Source of the DNA: JAQGHR01 sp031411935
GTDB lineage: Bacteria; Planctomycetota; Planctomycetia; Isosphaerales; Isosphaeraceae
Length of the DNA stretch: 7,207 nucleotides
Assembly: GCA_031411935.1 (NCBI GenBank)
Contig: JANOBY010000228.1
Location: forward strand, 1 to 7,207
Direction: 5' to 3'
The position numbers were made by a program, and so were the translations under genes. Below are positions 1-5,576 of the stretch, piece after piece. Position 1 is the stretch's first letter, and every line of letters starts with the position of its first letter. The notes under the pieces are model-generated. The model was not told the origin of the DNA. It made no database searches and saw nothing but the letters and a program-made list of their open reading frames with translations.

Positions 1-538
1 CTTCGCGGCGCCCCGCGCTGAGGAGTCGATGCCAACCAACGCCGGCCGCGGCAGTGCGCGACCGACAGCGCCAGTCACGGCAGCGACGCGATTGCAATCG
101 ATGAATGCCACGATCGACCTCGACGCGCGAAATCCAACGACAACGGACGCCAACGGAATCTCCAGTGGGATATCCGACGGTACGATGGTGGCCACGGTTC
201 CGGATGGGGAGGAGGTCATGTTCATCCTCATTCTTGTCGGAAGGCGAGGGGCGGGGGGCAATGGGGGAAGGAAGTGCAGGCGGGTCGCCACACGACGCGG
301 GATGGCGTCTCCCTTCGTCCGCTGATCGGCCCAAATTCGATCGGGCGATGGCGGACATCGCGCGTGAAAGGGCCTGGGCGATCACGAAGGCGATCGGGGC
401 CTTGCCGTACACCCTTGCACGCGAAGCGGGGGAGTCATGCGGCGTGAAAGCCCCAGTTCGGGCCTTCAGGACTCGTGCGAGGGTATGCGGTAGCTTGGCC
501 CGCGGGCAACGCTCGCAGAGGACGGCGCGTTGCGCGTC
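1..538. other. Left flank with no supported gene
   Basis: No frame here gives a protein I recognise. Several overlapping frames stay open on both strands, as is common in GC-rich DNA. On the minus strand a frame starting at an ATG near 231 runs without a stop to the left edge (about 77 codons). On the plus strand a frame from 29 to 325 is equally open. By rough count both have similar G/C at third positions (about 70-74%), below the cluster genes, so composition does not choose between them. The plus version ends in an Arg/Gly-rich tail typical of a shadow frame. The minus version could be the first part of a gene that continues outside the window. I see no RNA gene, IS end or clear promoter. 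Confidence 0.4.
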
Positions 539-910
539 TCAGCAGCGCAGATGGAGCAATTCGAGGAATCTGTGGGCTCGCCAGGGGGCTCGACCGACTT
601 GGCCCGCGACTGACGTGGGGCCGCCGGGCCGGCCAAGGATGTCCTGCGTCGCATCCAGACCGAATCCGCCGAGCTCGTAACCGTCGTTCGAATCCCCTTC
701 GAGCTCCCGTTCGTCATCGACGGGGCTTTCCCAGGCGAGGGAATCGCCACAGGGTTCGCCGTGGATGGGGGACGCATACTGGCGGAGCAATCGGGACTTC
801 GGGCCCGCATTCTCTGAGCAGGTCAGAGTGAACGAGGCCCGGTCCATGGCGACGACCAGGGTCGTCACGGCGAGGAGGTAGCCGAGGAGTGTCTGAAAGG
901 GGGTTCGCAA
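539..910 (-). CDS. Possible small exported or membrane-anchored hypothetical protein
   Basis: I do not recognise this 123-residue frame. It begins with TTG directly after an in-frame TGA, with GAGG five bases before the start on the minus strand. Residues 8-22 (LLGYLLAVTTLVVAM follows the first seven) are hydrophobic, like a signal peptide or membrane anchor. The rest is soluble: an acidic stretch around residues 58-90 with many Asp, Glu and Gly, then a basic tail ending in Cys. Cysteines lie at 31, 54 and 123. In the first 31 codons 27 end in G or C, which supports coding on this strand. Further in, the plus strand in the same codon register looks equally gene-like, so the strand is not certain. 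It is divergent from the phoH cluster. It could also be a remnant, because everything around it looks eroded. Confidence 0.38.
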   Translation of the reverse strand: MRTPFQTLLGYLLAVTTLVVAMDRASFTLTCSENAGPKSRLLRQYASPIHGEPCGDSLAWESPVDDERELEGDSNDGYELGGFGLDATQDILGRPGGPTSVAGQVGRAPWRAHRFLELLHLRC

Positions 911-1023
911 TCAAACCTCGTCCGCAGGCTCGGGATCTTGACATGGAGACTACGACAACCCCCACGTGCACGCAACCCGAGTCCGTGTTGCATGGTTCCC
1001 GTTGGGCCATGTCACCTTCCACA

Positions 1024-1039
1024 TGGCACCGCCTTTGCA
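1024..1039 (+). promoter_or_regulatory. Candidate sigma-54 (RpoN) promoter, -24/-12 type
   Basis: TGGCAC, five bases, then TTGCA. The invariant GG (1025-1026) and GC (1037-1038) are ten bases apart, exactly the spacing of the -24 and -12 elements. The predicted start of transcription is near 1050, giving a leader of about 118 nt before the ATG at 1168. An inverted repeat GCAAC-N10-GTTGC lies at 972-991, about 70 nt upstream of the predicted start, where an enhancer-binding activator could bind; that link is a guess. Downstream is the broken membrane-protein gene. Confidence 0.45.
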
Positions 1040-1167
1040 ACGATGCGATTGACGTTCCCAACCTGGACGGACTCGTCCAACTCCGAACTTCCTGGGAATC
1101 TGGATGGATGTCATGGAGATCATAGCTTCACGGGCTGGACCCGCTCCGCAGGCCAACGATCGGGGCC

Positions 1168-1438
1168 ATGATGATCATCGTGGCGATCGCGGCGGTCGAT
1201 TTTTTGATCGCCATACGCTTTCATGATCATGGTGGGGTGGGCTGGATCGGCATTGATCGTGCTCGTGCACAATCTGACCTTCTCTGTCTCCGGCATGATT
1301 GGGCTCCAGAGGCTGCTGGCCGGACCGTCGGTACCCAGATATTCCTGGCTTTGGGTCGCACCCGCATTTGCCCTTTTCAATTACATGATCGCTTACACCG
1401 GCATTCTGACCATCGTTTCTGCTGGGATGTTGGACTAG
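1168..1438 (+). pseudogene. Frameshifted small membrane protein
   Basis: Two overlapping frames join into one hydrophobic protein. The first starts at ATG 1168 (second ATG at 1171) and reads MMIIVAIAAVDFLIAIRF and then HDHGGVGWIG. From about 1252 the sensible reading moves to the next frame, with LIVLVHNLTFSVSGMI, and later a segment starting WLWVAPAFALFNYMIAYTG, ending at TAG 1436-1438. The span of 271 nt is one base over a multiple of three, so a single inserted base near 1252 would explain it; the intact product would be about 89 residues with three membrane segments. I do not recognise the family. It could instead be two unrelated open frames, or a sequencing error could hide an intact gene. 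It sits downstream of the sigma-54 site and upstream of the hairpin at 1485. Confidence 0.4.
1171..1230 (+). repeat. Nested inverted repeats at the start of the broken membrane gene
   Basis: An outer pair ATGATCAT (1171-1178 and 1223-1230; each copy is itself a palindrome) encloses an inner perfect pair TGGCGATC (1181-1188) and GATCGCCA (1206-1213). The inner loop of 17 nt ends in six T residues. RNA from this region could fold into a long hairpin covering the first codons of the reading frame at 1168. Part of the symmetry may come from frequent GATC-containing words. Confidence 0.35.
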
Positions 1439-1484
1439 CTTGGTGATCATCCAGGGTTCGATACCATTGCAGGCCTTGGCCAAC

Positions 1485-1513
1485 GGGACGAGGGTGCCAT
1501 CTGCCCTCGACCC
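1485..1513 (+). terminator. Hairpin, possible terminator before the phoH cluster
   Basis: GGG-A-CGAGGG (1485-1494) pairs with CCCTCG-A-CCC (1504-1513): nine base pairs with one A-A mismatch and a 9-nt loop. It is followed by CTGTCTTTCC, only weakly T-rich. It lies 47 nt after the end of the membrane-protein remnant and before the phoH promoter, so it could separate the two transcripts. Confidence 0.4.
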
Positions 1514-1564
1514 CTGTCTTTCCGGATCCTGGGGCGTACCGGTTCAGCGGAAATGAAGCCGCCG

Positions 1565-1593
1565 TTGCGTTTTCTCTCGACTCAGCAAATAAT
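1565..1593 (+). promoter_or_regulatory. Candidate sigma-70-type promoter for phoH
   Basis: TTGCGT (1565-1570), a 17-nt spacer, then AATAAT (1588-1593), which matches TATAAT at five of six bases. The -35 element is weak (three of six). The -10 region is an A/T-rich island in GC-rich surroundings. The start of transcription would fall near 1600, giving a leader of about 90 nt to the preferred phoH start at 1689. Confidence 0.4.
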
Positions 1594-1688
1594 GAATCTC
1601 CTTGGGCTATCTCCGCGAGGTCGTGCCGGGTCTTGTGGTATCTCTCCGCCCGCCGTCATGGTTCCTCCGGGGGTATGTAGGGCTTTCG

Positions 1689-2708
1689 ATGCCGGACGTC
1701 ACGATCCGACTGGATAATCACGACGAGGAGCTGGCGGTCTTCGGGAGCCGCGACCAGCTCCTCCGCCTGGTCCGCGATACACTTCGGGTCAAGGTGCTCG
1801 CCCGCCACGGGGAGATCCGCGTGGAAGGGGATGACCCCGAACGGGTCGACCAGGCCCGGCGCGTGTTCGAGGAGATGAGGCTTCTGTACCGCCGCCAGAG
1901 GACGCTCGCGCCCGGCGACGTGACCGAGATCATCGACCTGGTCCTGGGACGCGAGCCCAGCGAACCGCTCATGGCCGAAATCTCCAGCGGGTCGCGCTCG
2001 GTCAGGGCACGAACCGACGGGCAGGGCCGGTATCTCCGTTCCCTCCGCGACAACGAACTCGTCTTCTGCATCGGCCCCGCGGGCACCGGCAAGACGTACC
2101 TGGCCGTGGCCCACGCCGTGGCCATGCTCCGTCGCGGTCAGATCAAGAAGATCGTGCTGGTGAGGCCCGCCGTCGAAGCGGGCGAACACCTGGGTTTCCT
2201 CCCCGGAGACCTCGAGGCCAAGATCAACCCGTATCTTCGCCCCTTGCTCGACGCCCTCCATGATTTGATGGAGTACGATCAGATCCGGCGCTACCTGGGC
2301 AACGACCTCATCGAGATCGCCCCGCTCGCGTACATGCGCGGTCGAACCCTCAACGACGCATTCATCATCCTGGATGAAGGGCAGAACGCGACCGTCCCCC
2401 AGATGAAAATGTTCCTCACCCGGATGGGCCAGAACGCACGGATCGTGGTGACCGGCGATACCACGCAGGTGGACCTGCCCGGCGAGGTCGTCAGCGGCCT
2501 GGCCGACGCCGTGGACCGGCTCCGCGAGGTGCCCGGCATCGGGGTGGTCCGGCTCGAGAAGAAGGATATCGTCCGTCACCCGCTTGTCCAGGCGATCGTG
2601 AATGCGTACGAGGCGACCGAACTGATCGACCACGGGCCTCCGCTCGCGGGCCTCTCCGTGAACGGACCCGACCGCCCTCCACCGTTTTCCGTCCCCGCCC
2701 CGGAGTGA
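1689..2708 (+). CDS. phoH: PhoH-like ATPase (YbeZ/PhoH family)
   Basis: Cytoplasmic P-loop ATPase linked to RNA and ribosome metabolism; its exact role is unresolved, but it is often encoded with ybeY. The protein has 339 residues, normal for the family. A small N-terminal RNA-binding-like (KH-like) part covers about 1-75. The ATPase part carries Walker A GPAGTGKT (129-136), the family motif with RPAVEAGEHLGFLPGDL (about 159-175), Walker B ending FIILDEGQN (225-233) and VTGDTTQVDLPG (254-265). DEGQN replaces the commoner DEAQN, a tolerated variant. A Pro-rich tail follows residue 315. The frame is open to a TTG at 1602, but I prefer ATG 1689: the candidate promoter would start transcription near 1600, and the extra 29 residues do not resemble the family. 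No good Shine-Dalgarno site is seen. First gene of the cluster; the PhoH family also includes stand-alone and toxin-linked forms, but the neighbours favour the YbeZ type. Confidence 0.95.
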   Translation: MPDVTIRLDNHDEELAVFGSRDQLLRLVRDTLRVKVLARHGEIRVEGDDPERVDQARRVFEEMRLLYRRQRTLAPGDVTEIIDLVLGREPSEPLMAEISSGSRSVRARTDGQGRYLRSLRDNELVFCIGPAGTGKTYLAVAHAVAMLRRGQIKKIVLVRPAVEAGEHLGFLPGDLEAKINPYLRPLLDALHDLMEYDQIRRYLGNDLIEIAPLAYMRGRTLNDAFIILDEGQNATVPQMKMFLTRMGQNARIVVTGDTTQVDLPGEVVSGLADAVDRLREVPGIGVVRLEKKDIVRHPLVQAIVNAYEATELIDHGPPLAGLSVNGPDRPPPFSVPAPE

Positions 2709-2713
2709 GGCGG

Positions 2714-2760
2714 GCGGTGGGATGGCCTCCCACCGCGAGCCACGCCAGCGTCGGCGTGGC
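2714..2760 (+). promoter_or_regulatory. Two back-to-back perfect hairpins between phoH and pgpH
   Basis: Five bases after the phoH stop, GCGGTGGGA (2714-2722) pairs perfectly with TCCCACCGC (2728-2736) around a 5-nt loop. Two bases later GCCACGCC (2739-2746) pairs perfectly with GGCGTGGC (2753-2760) around a 6-nt loop. No T-run follows either stem, so a classic intrinsic terminator is unlikely. They could act as partial terminators, RNase-processing or 3'-end-protecting elements that set the phoH to pgpH ratio. Confidence 0.55.
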
Positions 2761-2807
2761 CCACTCCAGCGCGATCCGGCCCTTTCGGGAAGACTCCGGT
2801 CGCGTGA

Positions 2808-5066
2808 ATGTTCGAGAACCTCACAAATATGAGTATTGGTAAACGTCGGTCCAGGCCCGCCCGGGCGACACTTCAGCCCGTCAATCCGATCGATATCCAC
2901 CGCGGACGGATCGCCCAGAGGCGGATCCGCCTGGTTGGCCTGGGACTCGTCGCCGCTTCGGTTCTCTTCTCCGCCGCCGTGGTCCACGGAACCGGCCCCC
3001 CGTTCGTCTACCGACTCGGGCAAAAGCCCGGACGCGAAGTCCGCGTGAAGGTCGCCGAGTTTCGTCGCAAGGACCCGCTGAAGACCAACGCCGATCGGCA
3101 GGCCGAGGAGGCCAAGGTCGCCCCGCGGATGAGCCACGATCCCGAGCCGATCCGCGAGCTGAACGAGCAGCTCGACGACCTGGTGAACGCCATCGTGGTG
3201 GCCCCGACTCGCGACGCCCTCCCCCAGGAGATGCGGTCCGCCTGGGACCTGGACGCCACCACCTTCGCCGAGCTCCAGGCCGGGGCCGACACCCCCGAAC
3301 GCCGCGACGACCTGCATCGACGCATCCAGAAGGCGTTCCTCCCGCTCGTCCGTGATGGCGTGCTCGGCCCTCAGGCCCTGCCACCGATCGAGGAATCGCA
3401 CCTCGTTCTGATGGTGAGGCCCATCGGCACCTCGACCCTGGGGCACGGGGTCCACAAGGACCGGCTCCTCCCGGAACGAATCAAGAAGCCCGACGGCCCC
3501 GTCGCCAAGGAATTCCTGTCCGCGTTCTCGGACCAGAGGCTCGGAGGCCGGATCTTCTCGCTCGTGGCCGAACGGCTTCGTGGTACGCCCACGCTCAAGT
3601 ACGAAGAGGCGGCCACCGTCTCGGATCGCGAGCTCGCCCGATCCCGCGTGAAGGACGCCTTCAAGGATTATCACCGAGGCGACGTGATCGTTGCCCAGGA
3701 TGAGCCCATTACCGAGGATCACCTCTCGCTCTTGCGCCTTGAGCACGACCAGTATGTCTCGGCGCTCGGGGCCGGCGAGCGTCTGCGGAGGGCGGGCTCG
3801 GTGGTCGTCCTGGTGATCGCCCTGTTCTCGCTCATCGGGTACTTCGTCCTTCGTGACGAGCCGAAAATCGCGGAAAACCCTCGGAAGATCGCGGAACTCT
3901 GCGGGCTCGTGGTGGTTTCCCTGGCGGTCGCGAGGCTCCTGGCCACGCAGCCCTGGGATGCCGAGCTGATCCCGGTCACCCTCACGGCGATGATTTTGGG
4001 GATCGCCTATGGCCCTCAATTCGCGCTCATGATCGGCTTCACCTTGAGCTTGCTCACGAGCCTGGCGCTCGGGGCGGGGCTCGCGCACTTCCTCGTGCTC
4101 ATGGGCGGGACGGCCGCCGGTGTCCTGCCCCTGGGCGACGTGCGCACCCGCACGAAGCCGATCCAGGTGGGCCTCATGGCCGGATTGGCCTTCCTCGTCC
4201 TGACCTGGGCGACGGGGCTCTTCCAGGATCAGCCGATCGGACTTGTTGCCGCGGACGGGTTCTGGCGGGGGAGCTGGGGCCTCATGACGGGCTTCTTCCT
4301 CGGCGGGATCCTCCCGTTCGTCGAGAAGGCCTTCGGGATCGTCACCGGGATCAGCCTCCTCGAGCTCGGCGACATCACACATCCTCTGCTCCAAGAACTC
4401 GTCCGCAGGGCGCCCGGAACGCACAACCATTCGGTCACGGTCGGCACCATCGCCGAGGCGGCGGCCGAGCGGATCGGGGCGAACGCCCTGCTGGTTCGCA
4501 TCGGGGCCTACTTTCACGACATCGGCAAGATGCTCAAGCCGCACTACTTCGTCGAGAATCAGGCGGGGGCGACCAATCGTCACGCGAATCTGGCCCCGGC
4601 CATGAGCACGCTGATCATCGTGGGGCACGTGAAGGATGGAGTCGACCTGGGCCGGCAGCATCACCTGCCCGAGCCGATCATTGACCTGATCGAACAGCAC
4701 CACGGCACCACGCTTGTGGAGTACTTCTATCGAGAGGCCACGCGAAGGGCGGGGGGCGACCCCAACGCCTCGATGGTCCAGGAGAGCTCCTTCCGCTATC
4801 CCGGCCCCAAGCCGCAATCGAAGGAAGCTTGCATCCTGATGATCTCCGATTGCGTGGAGAGCGCGAGCCGCACGCTGTCCGAGCCCACCCCCGCCCGCAT
4901 CGATAGCCTGGTCAATGAGCTCATCCGAAAGCGTCTGGACGACGGCCAGTTCGACGAATGCGGCCTGACCTTGCGGGAAATCGCCGAGATCCGCGAGAGC
5001 CTGATCAAGTCGCTGATCGGCATCTATCACGGTCGCGTCAAGTATCCGGAACAGCGCACGGCCTGA
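2808..5066 (+). CDS. pgpH: 7TM-HD membrane phosphodiesterase, PgpH/YqfF family
   Basis: Integral membrane HD-domain phosphodiesterase; characterised members hydrolyse the second messenger c-di-AMP to pApA. It has 752 residues. A basic N-terminus (1-40) precedes TM1 (about 41-61). A large extracytoplasmic 7TMR-HDED-type domain spans about 62-328. Further membrane helices fall near 330-347, 361-379, 386-402, 404-440, 453-471 and 487-507. The cytoplasmic HD domain spans about 515-745. All expected metal ligands are present: H541 (in THNHS), H570-D571 (FHDIGK), H607 (GHVKDGV), H631-H632 (QHHGT) and D681 (MISDCVESASR). From memory, the spacing up to the HH pair equals that of Listeria PgpH. The start is ATG 2808; ATG 2829 is also possible, and neither has a strong ribosome site. 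It follows the double hairpin and precedes ybeY by 21 nt, as in Firmicutes. Substrate is inferred from the family. Confidence 0.92.
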   Translation: MFENLTNMSIGKRRSRPARATLQPVNPIDIHRGRIAQRRIRLVGLGLVAASVLFSAAVVHGTGPPFVYRLGQKPGREVRVKVAEFRRKDPLKTNADRQAEEAKVAPRMSHDPEPIRELNEQLDDLVNAIVVAPTRDALPQEMRSAWDLDATTFAELQAGADTPERRDDLHRRIQKAFLPLVRDGVLGPQALPPIEESHLVLMVRPIGTSTLGHGVHKDRLLPERIKKPDGPVAKEFLSAFSDQRLGGRIFSLVAERLRGTPTLKYEEAATVSDRELARSRVKDAFKDYHRGDVIVAQDEPITEDHLSLLRLEHDQYVSALGAGERLRRAGSVVVLVIALFSLIGYFVLRDEPKIAENPRKIAELCGLVVVSLAVARLLATQPWDAELIPVTLTAMILGIAYGPQFALMIGFTLSLLTSLALGAGLAHFLVLMGGTAAGVLPLGDVRTRTKPIQVGLMAGLAFLVLTWATGLFQDQPIGLVAADGFWRGSWGLMTGFFLGGILPFVEKAFGIVTGISLLELGDITHPLLQELVRRAPGTHNHSVTVGTIAEAAAERIGANALLVRIGAYFHDIGKMLKPHYFVENQAGATNRHANLAPAMSTLIIVGHVKDGVDLGRQHHLPEPIIDLIEQHHGTTLVEYFYREATRRAGGDPNASMVQESSFRYPGPKPQSKEACILMISDCVESASRTLSEPTPARIDSLVNELIRKRLDDGQFDECGLTLREIAEIRESLIKSLIGIYHGRVKYPEQRTA

Positions 5067-5087
5067 GCCTCCCTCACGCACCCAAGA

Positions 5088-5576
5088 ATGGACCCGTTTT
5101 TGAACCTCGCCATTGAAGTCGACAACCGCCAGCGACACCTGTCGATCCACCCTCCGGAGTTGGTCTCGCTGGCCCGCAGGGTGCTTTCGGGGGAAGGGAT
5201 CGCGTCCGCGACGATCTCGCTCGTCCTTGTGGACGACGCCCTCATCCGCGAGATCAATCGCGAACATCTCGGCCATGACTGGTCGACCGACGTGATCACC
5301 TTTCCGCTCTCCCTGCCCGGCGAATTGCCCCTGGAGGCGGAGCTGATCCTTTCCACGGAGATGGCCCTGACCACCGCATCCGAGGCCGGAACCGATCCCA
5401 GGGACGAGCTGGCGCTCTATCTCGTTCACGGCCTGCTGCATCTGTGCGGGTTCGATGACCGGACCGAACGGGACGCGCAGGACATGCGCGGCCGAGAGGC
5501 CGAGGTGCTGGATCGCGAGGGGATCGTCAACACATTCTCCCTGGTCGGCCCGGGGGGGAAGGGGGCGGGATCATGA
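5088..5576 (+). CDS. ybeY: YbeY, rRNA maturation metallo-endoribonuclease
   Basis: Cytoplasmic metal-dependent endoribonuclease (UPF0054) needed for 16S rRNA 3'-end maturation and ribosome quality control. The 162-residue length is usual for the family. The conserved block INREHLGHDWSTDVITF covers 56-72. The metal site reads HGLLHLCGFDD from 114, giving H114 and H118, but the usual third ligand, His of HGxLHLxGYDH, is Asp124. The Arg of E. coli YbeY needed for RNA cleavage (R59, in TYRGKD) aligns with Leu61. Both changes resemble, from memory, the Bacteroidetes form (EYLxHD and GYKDKT), so this looks like a recognised sub-type rather than an inactive copy. Start ATG 5088 has no strong ribosome site and lies 21 nt after pgpH, suggesting translation coupled to upstream genes. 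The Gly-rich tail (154-162) is encoded by the purine-rich stretch that also serves as the corC ribosome site. Confidence 0.92.
   Translation: MDPFLNLAIEVDNRQRHLSIHPPELVSLARRVLSGEGIASATISLVLVDDALIREINREHLGHDWSTDVITFPLSLPGELPLEAELILSTEMALTTASEAGTDPRDELALYLVHGLLHLCGFDDRTERDAQDMRGREAEVLDREGIVNTFSLVGPGGKGAGS
5559..5565 (+). promoter_or_regulatory. Strong ribosome binding site of corC, inside ybeY
   Basis: AAGGGGG, one base from AAGGAGG, lies 7 nt before ATG 5573, within a run of purines. It is the only strong Shine-Dalgarno-like site among the four cluster genes and confirms the overlapping ATGA start. It suggests corC can be translated independently of ybeY as well as by coupling. Confidence 0.55.

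Noticed and set aside
1..231. Minus-strand frame open to the left edge (about 77 codons from ATG 231)
   Set aside because: Possible start of a gene cut by the window, but without recognisable motif or clear ribosome site; described under the left flank instead.
29..325. Plus-strand 98-codon frame
   Set aside because: Third-position G/C is no better than the opposite strand, and its end is a low-complexity Gly/Arg tail.
105..680. Plus-strand 191-codon frame
   Set aside because: Arg-, Ser- and Pro-rich composition typical of a shadow frame, overlapping better candidates; no motif.
938..966. TTGACA at 938-943 as a sigma-70 promoter
   Set aside because: The sequence at the -10 distance is CCCACG, far from TATAAT.
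1602..1688. 29-residue extension of PhoH from TTG 1602
   Set aside because: It would start almost at the predicted transcript start and lacks family similarity; ATG 1689 gives a normal-length protein.
1656..5441. 1261-codon minus-strand open frame
   Set aside because: It mirrors phoH, pgpH and ybeY in the same codon register and has no family features; the three plus-strand genes are clearly real.
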